Assembly (NCBI GenBank): GCA_902567785.1
Contig: CACFOR010000002.1
Span: 1 to 64,000 of the forward strand
Length of the DNA: 64,000 bases
Direction of reading: 5' to 3'
Origin: an uncultured Pelagibacteraceae bacterium
GTDB lineage: Bacteria > Pseudomonadota > Alphaproteobacteria > Pelagibacterales > Pelagibacteraceae
Shown here: in pieces, positions 55,107-63,257 of the stretch
Layout: the number at the start of each line of letters is the position of its first letter
Numbering within the stretch: position 1 is the stretch's first letter
The notes under the pieces: model-generated
The model's database searches: none
What the model was told of the DNA's origin: nothing
Seen by the model: the letters and a program-made list of their open reading frames with translations, nothing else
Position numbers and translations under genes: made by a program

Positions 55107-56173
55107 TGATTATTGAAAAAAGTTTCCTAAAAGAAATAAATTTTTTTATTTATAAGAAAAAACATTTAATAGTATATATTTTTATTGGAATTTTATCTTT
55201 ATTAATAGAATTAGGAATTAGACGAGCATTATTAAAAATATATGATCCACATTCATTCTTACTTCATTTTTCAGTTTTATTTGGAATAATTTTTGCTTTT
55301 TATTTTAATATAAAGTTCAACTTTAATGTACCAAAACTATATCTAAAAAGATCTTTGATATATTTTATTATTATATCTTTAAGCTCGTATATTTTTCAAT
55401 ACTTTATTAAAAGCAAAATATTTTTTACAACTTTCAATTTTGAACAAACAAGATTTTTGATTTCTGGTATATTTTTTATAATTGCATATTTTTTTCATTT
55501 AAAATTTTCCTTCAAAGATAGTAGAAAAGTAGGTGTCGCAATATACGCTAATGGATACGAAGACATTAAAAAAATTTATGATAAAATTGGACTTTATCCA
55601 GATTTTATTCATGTAGATATTATTGATAAAACTATGAATCAGGCTGCATTAGATACTAAACTATCAAAATTGGAGGTAGTAAAAGCATATTGGCCAAATC
55701 ATGAAATACATACGCACATCATGTCAACAAATCCACTAAACTGTCTAGATGAAACTGTTTGTAAATTTTCAGACATAATATATTTTCACCACGAATGTTT
55801 GGATGATAAAAAGAAAATAATTGATAAAATAAAAAAATATAGAAAAATTCCTGGTGTTGTTCTTCATAGTGTAAATAATTATGAAAATTTAGAAAATATT
55901 GTCCAAGATTTTAATGAAATATTAGTTTTATCGATTGAAAAATGTGGTGTATCAGGTCAAAAATTTAACGAAACAACATTTAAATTAATTGATGATTTAA
56001 ATAGTTTAAATCAAAGAAAAAAATTTAAAATTTGTGTAGATGGTGGAGTAAAAAGTAATTTGATATCAAAATTTTCTAGTGAAAAAGTTGTTTCAGGCTC
56101 TGATGTTTTAAATAACAAAAATCCAAAGCAGCAAATTATGAGATTACAAACATTGTCTCGCTATGAAAAATGA
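55106..56173 (+). CDS. Fusion: GtrA-like membrane domain + ribulose-phosphate 3-epimerase domain
   Basis: A 355-residue two-domain protein. Residues about 20-137 are a four-span GtrA-like domain (YIFIGILSLLIELGIRR, then FAFYFNIKFNF, and a last span ending FHLKFSFKDSRK), a family thought to flip lipid-linked sugars. Residues 142-345 form an RPE-like TIM barrel with the metal ligands kept: FIHVDIID (His169, Asp171), THIM (His204) and CVDGGV (Asp312); the phosphate loop reads VVSGSDVL. It is much diverged from the housekeeping rpe in this window. It overlaps araD by one base and the next gene by 11. I know of no described protein with this domain pair. Confidence 0.85.
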   Translation: MIIEKSFLKEINFFIYKKKHLIVYIFIGILSLLIELGIRRALLKIYDPHSFLLHFSVLFGIIFAFYFNIKFNFNVPKLYLKRSLIYFIIISLSSYIFQYFIKSKIFFTTFNFEQTRFLISGIFFIIAYFFHLKFSFKDSRKVGVAIYANGYEDIKKIYDKIGLYPDFIHVDIIDKTMNQAALDTKLSKLEVVKAYWPNHEIHTHIMSTNPLNCLDETVCKFSDIIYFHHECLDDKKKIIDKIKKYRKIPGVVLHSVNNYENLENIVQDFNEILVLSIEKCGVSGQKFNETTFKLIDDLNSLNQRKKFKICVDGGVKSNLISKFSSEKVVSGSDVLNNKNPKQQIMRLQTLSRYEK

Positions 56174-57608
56174 AAAAAAAATATTACTTGGAAAAAAATT
56201 TGGAAATAATTTAATTAAAAAGTTATATGAGTTAGATGATGTCATATCTGTTACAATAGTTGGATCTTTTAGCAAAACTTATAATATAGATAAAATTGGA
56301 GATCTTGATGTTGTGGTAATTTGTAAAAAAATTACAAATAAAATACTTACATCATCAAAAAATAAAATAAAAAAACTTAAAAATAAATATCCAGAAATTA
56401 ATAAAAAATTAAAAATCAATAATACTTTTGGTCCAGTAAAATACGATTCAAAAAAAAATTTAGTCATACACTTAATGATATACGACATTAAAGGTCATAC
56501 TGAGCATGCTATTAAAAGCCCGTTTACATGCTACGATTGGCAAAGAAGTAAATGGTATAAAGGAAAAAAACTAGACGAAATATTTCCTGTACAAAATCTT
56601 TATTTAAGAGATTTTTTTGAGGCACGTAGAAATATCAACGAATATATTAGTGATCTTCAAAAAAATTGTATTTCGATTAGAAAATATAAAATTATTAAAA
56701 AAAATATAATTTTAAAGAAAAGTAATTATAAGATTAATTCAAAGAACAAAGGAGAATTTATATTTCACATAATTTATAATTTGATTAATAATTATAACAA
56801 ATTTTATGTTAATAAAAATATAAAAATTTCTAATAAAAATTTTTATAAACTTTTTCTAAAAATAACAAATAATGATAAGACTCTATTACTTAAATTTTTA
56901 GAATTAAGAAAGCAAAAGATTAATTTAAAAATTAATAATGGAGATGAATATCAAAATTTAATTAAAAAATTTTTAAAATATTATAATAAATTCATAAAAA
57001 AAATTAAAACTAAATTTAATACAATAATCTTTTTAAGACATGCAAAAACATTTGAGAATAAAAAGATTTTTTTGGGCCAAGGAAATGATCCCGATATTAT
57101 TAAAAGGCCAAAATTAAAATCAAAAGATAATTTTGACGTTATTTTTACTAGTCAATTAAAAAGATCAATATCTACTGCAAAAAATTTTAGATCTAAAAAA
57201 CTTTATGTTAATAAAAATCTGAATGAAATTAATTACGGAAAAGCAGAAGGTTTAACAATAAAAGAGTACGAAAAAAAATTTCCTTGGAAAATTAAATTAT
57301 GGAAGAATTCAATTGATACAAAATTTCCACAGGGTGAAAATACTAAAAATGTGGAACAAAGAATTTTTTATTTTATTAAAAATGTTATTCTTAACAAAAA
57401 AAATGTATCAAAAAAAATTCTTGTTATTACTCACAATGTTGTCTTAAGATGCTTAATTGGATATTGCTGTAAAATCGATCTAAAAAATTATTTTAAATTA
57501 AATATTCCTCATATGGAATATTTTCATTTTATTATTAAAAATAATAATATTTTTCCAAATTTTAAAAGAAAAAATTTAAAAAAAGTGCTAATGAAATTAT
57601 ATGACTAA
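56163..57608 (+). CDS. Fusion: nucleotidyltransferase domain + histidine phosphatase domain
   Basis: A 481-residue two-domain protein. Residues about 10-110 carry a polymerase-beta-type nucleotidyltransferase signature: VGSFSKTYNIDKIGDLDVVVI, with Gly34-Ser35 and acidic Asp47/Asp49. A lysine/asparagine-rich helical middle follows (150-280). Residues 286-460 are a histidine phosphatase: FLRHAKTFEN (Arg292, His293), SQLKRSIST (Arg334), LNEINYGKAEG (Glu355), and VITHNVVLR (His424), so all core residues are present. It overlaps both neighbours (11 and 8 bases). The pairing suggests nucleotidyl transfer coupled to phosphate removal; the substrate is unknown. Confidence 0.82.
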   Translation: MKNEKKILLGKKFGNNLIKKLYELDDVISVTIVGSFSKTYNIDKIGDLDVVVICKKITNKILTSSKNKIKKLKNKYPEINKKLKINNTFGPVKYDSKKNLVIHLMIYDIKGHTEHAIKSPFTCYDWQRSKWYKGKKLDEIFPVQNLYLRDFFEARRNINEYISDLQKNCISIRKYKIIKKNIILKKSNYKINSKNKGEFIFHIIYNLINNYNKFYVNKNIKISNKNFYKLFLKITNNDKTLLLKFLELRKQKINLKINNGDEYQNLIKKFLKYYNKFIKKIKTKFNTIIFLRHAKTFENKKIFLGQGNDPDIIKRPKLKSKDNFDVIFTSQLKRSISTAKNFRSKKLYVNKNLNEINYGKAEGLTIKEYEKKFPWKIKLWKNSIDTKFPQGENTKNVEQRIFYFIKNVILNKKNVSKKILVITHNVVLRCLIGYCCKIDLKNYFKLNIPHMEYFHFIIKNNNIFPNFKRKNLKKVLMKLYD

Positions 57609-58209
57609 AATTGCAATTTTCATATTGCCGAAAAATAAAATAAAAAGAAAAATTTCTCTTTTGAAGAAAAAAGTGAAGAAAAATTTTGGTCAGCAACCTT
57701 ATTTGTCTCATCCTCCTCACTGTACTTTGTTTACGATGAATGTTTCTAGAAATATTTTAAACAAAAAAAAATATTTAAATAATTTTGAATTAAATACCAA
57801 CTATAAAAATTTTTTTAAAATTATAAAACCAGACATATTTTATAATGACCCTATTACCAGAGGTAGAACAATTTTTTTTAAAATTAAAAAAAATTCTTTT
57901 TTAGAAATATTGCAGTTAAAATTATTAAAAGAATTTTCCAAATATAAAAAGAAGGATATTGGTAAAAAATTTAAATTTAAGTGGATGAATATAAACAATA
58001 GAAAATATGGCTATCCTTTTGTGGGAAATCGATGGAAGCCTCATTTTACTATTGCATCTTTAAAAAATACACAAAACGATAAACAATTCATAAAAAATTT
58101 TTTAAAAATAAAAATTAAAGCTAAAATTCCTATAAAAAAAGTCCATATCTATAAATTAATTAAAGAAAGACACATATATTTATGGAGTATTAATATAAAA
58201 TTAAAATGA
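57601..58209 (+). CDS. 2H phosphoesterase superfamily protein (LigT-like)
   Basis: A 202-residue very basic protein. The two 2H motifs are His40-Cys-Thr42 in HPPHCTLFT and His148-Phe-Thr150 in KPHFTIAS, spaced as in 2'-5' RNA ligase/cyclic phosphodiesterase proteins. The family opens or forms 2',3'- or 1'',2''-cyclic phosphodiesters. In this cluster it would more likely act on a pentose or nucleotide phosphate than on RNA, which is inference. It overlaps the previous gene by eight bases and the next by four. Confidence 0.75.
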   Translation: MTKIAIFILPKNKIKRKISLLKKKVKKNFGQQPYLSHPPHCTLFTMNVSRNILNKKKYLNNFELNTNYKNFFKIIKPDIFYNDPITRGRTIFFKIKKNSFLEILQLKLLKEFSKYKKKDIGKKFKFKWMNINNRKYGYPFVGNRWKPHFTIASLKNTQNDKQFIKNFLKIKIKAKIPIKKVHIYKLIKERHIYLWSINIKLK

Positions 58210-58952
58210 TGAGTGTTAGATTAATCAATATTATGCCAATGGCTGGAGAAGGAAAAAGATTCAGGGATGAAGGATATAAAGATCCCAAACCTCTTATAAA
58301 AATTAATGGAGAAAGTATGTTTATAAGATCTGCAAAATGTATGCCAAAAGCTGATCTGTGGATATTTATAATACGAGAAGAATTTTTAAACGATAAATCT
58401 TTTGAAAAACAAATAATTAATAATTTTAAAAACTACAAAATCATTTCAATAAAAAATACTACAGAAGGACAAGCTTCTACTTGTTATTTAGCAAAAAAAT
58501 ATTTACAGCAAAATGATCAAATTTTTATAAGCTCATGTGATAACTACTTTGAACTTAATCATAAAGAATATACTAAAAAATTGTCGAAACATGATATTTT
58601 AGTATTCACAACTAATTCCCAAGAAATACATGTTAAAAATCCAAATTTATTTGGATGGGTAAGTGATGAAAATGAAAAAATTCAAGTTTCATGCAAAAAA
58701 CAAATCAGCCAAAATCCTAATAAAGATAGGATTATAATAGGATCCTTCTTTTTTAAAAATCTATCTTTTTTTGAAAAATCAATTCAATCATTATTTAAAA
58801 AAAGGAAAAAAATAAACGGAGAATATTATATGGATATGACCATATCTGAAGCTATCTCCTTAGGTTTAAATGTTGGTGAAGTAAATGTACAAAATTACAT
58901 AAGTTGGGGTAGTCATAAAGAATTGGAAAGTTGGAGAAAAAAAAATTCTTAA
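58206..58952 (+). CDS. Sugar-phosphate nucleotidyltransferase
   Basis: A 248-residue GT-A-like NTP transferase. The N-terminal nucleotide loop is PMAGEGKRFRDEGYKDPKPLI, with Gly-x-Gly-x-Arg and the Pro-Lys-Pro-Leu segment. The metal aspartate lies in ISSCDNYFEL, and NGEYYMDMTISEA is the usual late motif. It should make an NDP-sugar or NDP-polyol from a phosphate. A start at the second ATG (58209) is equally possible. Base and sugar specificity cannot be read. Confidence 0.87.
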   Translation: MMSVRLINIMPMAGEGKRFRDEGYKDPKPLIKINGESMFIRSAKCMPKADLWIFIIREEFLNDKSFEKQIINNFKNYKIISIKNTTEGQASTCYLAKKYLQQNDQIFISSCDNYFELNHKEYTKKLSKHDILVFTTNSQEIHVKNPNLFGWVSDENEKIQVSCKKQISQNPNKDRIIIGSFFFKNLSFFEKSIQSLFKKRKKINGEYYMDMTISEAISLGLNVGEVNVQNYISWGSHKELESWRKKNS

Positions 58953-58959
58953 AAAAATA

Positions 58960-59352
58960 ATGAAAATATTTAATTTTTTTGAGATTTATAAATTTATTAT
59001 AATAGGAATTATCTCAGTTTCCATAGATGGGTTTCTTTATTATTTATTAGGTAATCTTGAATTATTCACTTATGAAATTTCAAAAAGAATAAGTTTTATA
59101 TGTGGTGCCGCTTTTGCTTTTATTTTCAATAGAAGTTATGTTTTTCAGGCTGAGCATAAAAATATTCCTCAAGTTATAGGTTTTAGTATTTTGTACTTTA
59201 TATCATTTTGGTGCAATGCTATTTCTCATGATTTAGTGTTAGATAAGTTTAATATTCCTTTAATTGCTTTTTTAATAGCAACCGCAATATCAACTATTAT
59301 TAATTATTTGGGTCAAAAATTTGTTATTTTTAAAAAAGTAGTGAAAAAATAG
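58960..59352 (+). CDS. GtrA-like membrane protein
   Basis: A 130-residue four-span protein with the GtrA pattern: YKFIIIGIISVSIDGFLYYLL, CGAAFAFIFNRSYVFQ, and TIINYLGQKFVIFKK at the end. GtrA proteins are candidate flippases for polyprenyl-phosphate-linked sugars. This is the second GtrA domain in the cluster, the first being fused to an epimerase. It lies seven bases behind the nucleotidyltransferase gene and 23 before a GT2 gene. Confidence 0.88.
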   Translation: MKIFNFFEIYKFIIIGIISVSIDGFLYYLLGNLELFTYEISKRISFICGAAFAFIFNRSYVFQAEHKNIPQVIGFSILYFISFWCNAISHDLVLDKFNIPLIAFLIATAISTIINYLGQKFVIFKKVVKK

Positions 59353-59375
59353 CAAAAATTATTTAGATTTATAAA

Positions 59376-60086
59376 ATGAAAAAATTAAGCTTAATATTAC
59401 CTTGCTATAATGAAAGCAAAAATATTGAAAATTTATTAAATTTGTTAAATGAATTAAAAAAAAAAAGTGATATAGAAATTATCATAGTTGAAAATGGTTC
59501 CACAGATGATTCACTAAAAAAAATTAAAAATCATATAATTTATAAAAATAATTCTATTATATTAGTCGAAATAAAAAATAATTTGGGGTATGGTTATGGA
59601 ATTATGGCCGGAGTTAATAAAGCAAAAGGTGACTATATTGGATGGTGCCACGCTGATCTTCAAAATAATTTAGAAGATGTTTATGATTCTTTTAAAAAAA
59701 ATTTTAATGAATTAGAAAAAACAAATTCAATTTTAAAAGGAAAAAGAATTAGTAGAAATTTAATCGATAAATTATTTACACTAGGTATGAGTATTTGCGT
59801 CACTATGATATTCGGGCATAAATTAAGGGATATAAACGCACAGCCAAAAATTTTTCCCAGAAATTTTCTAACCCAAATTAAAGAACCTCCTAATGACTTT
59901 TCTCTTGATTTATATATTTTATTAGTTGCTAAAATAAAAAATTATAAAATTATAGAGCATCCATTAAAAATTTATGAAAGAGTAGCTGGGGAAGCAAAAG
60001 GTGGTGGTTCTTTATTATTAAAAATAAAATTAACCTTAAGGACATTGAAATATATTTTTGACTTAAAAAAAAATAAAAAATTCTAA
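59376..60086 (+). CDS. GT2 family glycosyltransferase
   Basis: A 236-residue GT-A enzyme: LSLILPCYNESKNIENLL, IIVENGSTDDS, NNLGYGYGIMAGVNKAKGDYIGWCHADLQ (in two parts, residues about 68-100), and DINAQPKIFPR. The DxD site reads HADLQ, as in the polyprenyl-phosphate sugar synthase subgroup. No membrane domain is attached. With the preceding GtrA gene it forms a classic GtrA/GT2 pair that makes and flips a lipid-linked sugar. Confidence 0.9.
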   Translation: MKKLSLILPCYNESKNIENLLNLLNELKKKSDIEIIIVENGSTDDSLKKIKNHIIYKNNSIILVEIKNNLGYGYGIMAGVNKAKGDYIGWCHADLQNNLEDVYDSFKKNFNELEKTNSILKGKRISRNLIDKLFTLGMSICVTMIFGHKLRDINAQPKIFPRNFLTQIKEPPNDFSLDLYILLVAKIKNYKIIEHPLKIYERVAGEAKGGGSLLLKIKLTLRTLKYIFDLKKNKKF

Positions 60087-60087
60087 A

Positions 60088-60672
60088 ATGGAAATAATTA
60101 TTCATAGAGTAAACAAATTAGAAGAATTAATTAAGTTGCCAAAAGAATATGGTACTGAAATTGATTTAAGAACTAAAGGATCTAAGATAATTCTGAACCA
60201 CGAACCTTTCAAAGATGGATGTAATTTTATTGATTATATTGAAAATTATAATCACGGGACTTTAGTTTTAAATATAAAGGAAGCAGGAATTGAAGATGAA
60301 GTTATAAAAATTGTGAAAAATAAAAAAATAAATTCTTATTTCCTTTTAGATGTAGAAATGCCATATCTTCACTCTTCATCTAATAGTGGAAATAGAAATA
60401 TAGCTATTAGATTTTCAGAATATGAAAGTATTAAAACTGTAGAATTTTTTACTAAACTTGTAAGTTGGATATGGATAGATACTGTAAATGAACTACCAAT
60501 AAAAAAAGAACACATAAAATTAATATCTAATTTTAAAAGTTGCTTAGTTTGTCCAGAAAGATGGGGTAGAAAAAATGATATTAAAGTTTATAAAAAAAAA
60601 TTAGAAGAAATGAAATATAAACCTAATGCGGTAATGACAAGTCAGGAGTGTGTGGAACTCTGGAAATCTTAA
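60088..60672 (+). CDS. Glycerophosphodiester phosphodiesterase-like protein (PLC superfamily)
   Basis: A 194-residue TIM-barrel protein. The N-terminus keeps GDPD metal/catalytic residues: His6-Arg7 in IIHRVNK, Glu24 and Asp26 in TEIDLRTKG, and His38 in ILNHEPF. The later metal strand reads LVLNIKEAG, with Asn where GDPDs usually have Glu, so the activity may differ. It starts one base after the GT2 stop and ends overlapping the convergent SGNH gene by four bases. A role on phosphodiester-linked glycan or glycerol groups is plausible. Confidence 0.78.
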   Translation: MEIIIHRVNKLEELIKLPKEYGTEIDLRTKGSKIILNHEPFKDGCNFIDYIENYNHGTLVLNIKEAGIEDEVIKIVKNKKINSYFLLDVEMPYLHSSSNSGNRNIAIRFSEYESIKTVEFFTKLVSWIWIDTVNELPIKKEHIKLISNFKSCLVCPERWGRKNDIKVYKKKLEEMKYKPNAVMTSQECVELWKS

Positions 60673-61724
60673 TCTATGTTTTGAATTAATTTTGTTAATT
60701 TTAAAGCCATTAAATTGGCTCCTTCCCTTGAAAGGTGACAGCAAAAATCTAAAAACATTTTTTTTGAATCAACGTTTAGTTCATTTGATAAATCTAAATA
60801 AAGAACATCTTTTTTTTCTAATGAAAAATTATATAAATTCTCATTAAGTATTTTTATAGAACGATTATGAGCTTTGCTTCTTGTATTAGCAGAAAATTTA
60901 GGGACATTTGTAGAGGATAAAATTAATGTCGATTTTGTATGTTTGGTTAGGTCGTATAACTTATTTAAATTAGATTTTATATGTTTAATATACTTTTCAT
61001 CAGATCTTTGATCATATGATATTTCTTTCATTTTTTTATGTCGAATTCTATACATTTTTTTTCTAAAAAAATTATAAGAATACGGCTCTCCATAAAAAGG
61101 AATTGTAATTTTAGGTATATTATGAGTTCTTAAAACTTGTTCAGGAAAATTTGCCCAATTATCATCTTCAGTCCAATTAGTTCCTAAGCGTCCGTAGGAA
61201 GGAGCGGGTGAATAAACTTGTAGATATATGTATTTTAAATTTTTTATATTGATAAATTCTATTTTAAAACGTTCTATTGCTTGGGCTAATGAGTAACCAG
61301 GTATAGCTCCATTTAAAACAGAAAAATTATTATTATACTTTTTAAATAAAAAAGGTAAGCTTTCCTCTGCTTCAACACCCCAACCGAAAGTTACGGAATC
61401 TCCAAGAAATAAAATTTTTTCTTTAAGATTTTTATCACTTAAATAATTACCAGCTTTATTATCTTTTTTAGATATTCTAAACCCTTCACTTGATGTGGTA
61501 ATTAAAAAAGTTTTTCCACCATAAAAATGATCTAGTTCATCATCTGAATAATTTTTTTTAACGGTATAAAATCTTTTATCATTGGTTTTCTCTGTAAAAT
61601 TTCTTATTGAAAATAATTCTGTATGATCAAATTTTAAAAGTGTAAATCCTACTAATTCTAAAAAAACTACAGTAATAACCAGGATAACTAAGATTTTGGA
61701 AAAATAACCAGAAAATTTTGTCAT
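60669..61724 (-). CDS. Membrane-anchored SGNH/GDSL hydrolase-like protein
   Basis: A 351-residue protein with one N-terminal anchor (about 8-28) and an extracytoplasmic SGNH domain: block I FLGDSVTFGWGVEAEES (Ser nucleophile), an asparagine/glycine region VLNGAIPGYSLAQ, and the C-terminal His in DFCCHLSREGANLMA. Such proteins add or remove acyl groups on surface polysaccharides. It points towards the glycan cluster and overlaps the GDPD-like gene by four bases. It is five bases from the regulator gene on the same strand. Confidence 0.82.
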   Translation of the reverse strand: MTKFSGYFSKILVILVITVVFLELVGFTLLKFDHTELFSIRNFTEKTNDKRFYTVKKNYSDDELDHFYGGKTFLITTSSEGFRISKKDNKAGNYLSDKNLKEKILFLGDSVTFGWGVEAEESLPFLFKKYNNNFSVLNGAIPGYSLAQAIERFKIEFINIKNLKYIYLQVYSPAPSYGRLGTNWTEDDNWANFPEQVLRTHNIPKITIPFYGEPYSYNFFRKKMYRIRHKKMKEISYDQRSDEKYIKHIKSNLNKLYDLTKHTKSTLILSSTNVPKFSANTRSKAHNRSIKILNENLYNFSLEKKDVLYLDLSNELNVDSKKMFLDFCCHLSREGANLMALKLTKLIQNID

Positions 61725-61729
61725 AGATA

Positions 61730-63154
61730 TTAATCTGCAATATAAACAGAGATTCCTCTTCTGTTAAGATCAATATCAAATTTTTTATGAAGAGGTGGGA
61801 ATGCTCTTTGCTGACAGTCCATACGATCACAGGTTCTGCAGTTTACTCCAATAGGTGTTTCCAACTTTTTATCATGTAAATTTAATGAATCTGCGTACAC
61901 AAAATCTTTTGCATATTTAACCTGACAGCCTAATCCTATCGATAACAAAGTTTTTTCCATTCCATGTTTTCCAATTCCTTTTTCAACAGTTCTCGCAATA
62001 CATATATATTTTTCTCCATTTGTCATCTTTGAAACTGCAGCATTTATTTTTCCAGGCATTGTAAATGCTTTATAAATATTCCATCGTGGGCAAGCACCTC
62101 CATAACGTGGTATTTCTATACCTGACAAGGAAAATCTTTTGGAAATATTTCCAGCAACATCTGCGCGAAGCATATGAAAGGGAATACCTTTCATTTTATC
62201 ATCTTGTAAACATGTAAGTCTATGTGCAACTTGTTCAAATGATACGGCAAACGTATTTTGTAAAAGTTCAACATCATATCTTTGTTTAATACACTCTTCA
62301 TAAAATAATTTGTAAGGCATTATAATTGCTGCTCCAGTATAATTAAGTAAAGCAACTTTTGATAATTTTTTTGACTCTTCACTAGGAAATGAGAATGTAT
62401 TTAAATATTTATCTATAATCTCAATAGCTTCTAGCTGAGCTACCTGTGCACCTGCATATAATTTTTTTGTTTCAAGATTCAAATAGTCAGATACAAGAAA
62501 AATTTTCTTATTTATGTCATATTGTTTTGTAAATGGTTTGTTTTCATCTGGAACAACATCCTTTACTTCTATTTTATGTTTATTAAATAAATATTCACAT
62601 ATTGATGAATAACCAACTCGATTATTAGTTTGAATTTTTTGGAATAAATTACTTGCAAATTCTTCTAGTTTTGGAAAATAATTTTCATTTTCTTGTATAA
62701 AATCAGCAACCACTTCACCAGGAAATGAGTTTTTACGATTATCTATAATTTTACCAGATATATTTTCAACTCTATTCACTATATCCTGATTTTTTTTTTT
62801 GTAATTATCTCCAAGTTTTACTAATGCTTTTGCTATTAGTGGGTTATTGTTTAAAAGTTCCTTAACATCAAAATTTGTTATATCTAAATTTTCAAATAAA
62901 TTATCACCAAGTAAATCCATCAAATTTTGATAGAGATTTGTATCTGCTTTTCTTGATATATCTGTTACATCAACTTTCAATTCACTTGCTAATTTTAATA
63001 GCAAATCCATATTTATTTTTCGTTTACCGCTTTCCATTAGGTTAAGGTAACTCGGTGATATAGATAGTTTCTTTGATAAATCAGCCTGAGTAATTCCAAG
63101 CTTTCTTCTCTTACTCTTAATTTTTTGCCCTATTTGTACATTTATTTGGTTCAT
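61730..63154 (-). CDS. ScfR/RamB-like XRE transcriptional regulator
   Basis: A 474-residue regulator. Residues 8-65 form a helix-turn-helix (KSKRRKLGITQADLSKKLSI, then PSYLNLMESGKRKINMDLL). The middle contains an IrrE/ImmA-like region without an HExxH zinc site (SFEQVAHRLTCLQ is the family segment), and the end is a DUF2083-type domain with three or four cysteines (GVNCRTCDRMDCQQRAFPP). RamB and ScfR relatives sense acyl-CoA or carbon state and control acetate and glyoxylate genes. The divergent aceA gene and repeated TTTACA motifs fit this. Confidence 0.9.
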   Translation of the reverse strand: MNQINVQIGQKIKSKRRKLGITQADLSKKLSISPSYLNLMESGKRKINMDLLLKLASELKVDVTDISRKADTNLYQNLMDLLGDNLFENLDITNFDVKELLNNNPLIAKALVKLGDNYKKKNQDIVNRVENISGKIIDNRKNSFPGEVVADFIQENENYFPKLEEFASNLFQKIQTNNRVGYSSICEYLFNKHKIEVKDVVPDENKPFTKQYDINKKIFLVSDYLNLETKKLYAGAQVAQLEAIEIIDKYLNTFSFPSEESKKLSKVALLNYTGAAIIMPYKLFYEECIKQRYDVELLQNTFAVSFEQVAHRLTCLQDDKMKGIPFHMLRADVAGNISKRFSLSGIEIPRYGGACPRWNIYKAFTMPGKINAAVSKMTNGEKYICIARTVEKGIGKHGMEKTLLSIGLGCQVKYAKDFVYADSLNLHDKKLETPIGVNCRTCDRMDCQQRAFPPLHKKFDIDLNRRGISVYIAD

Positions 63155-63245
63155 ATTTACAATATTTACATTTGATAAACTATTTCTTTACATAAATTTA
63201 CAAGCAAAATCAATAAAAATATTGAATATTCGATAATTTGTAAAT
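63155..63245. promoter_or_regulatory. Divergent control region with five TTTACA motifs
   Basis: TTTACA occurs at 63156-63161, 63165-63170, 63187-63192 and 63197-63202 on the plus strand, and as TGTAAA at 63239-63244. Two pairs are spaced 9-10 bases, about one helical turn. TCAATA-N4-TATTGA also lies in the region. The cluster sits exactly between the regulator gene and the aceA-side genes, so these are good candidate operator sites. Confidence 0.55.
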
Positions 63246-63257
63246 ATAGTAAATTTT

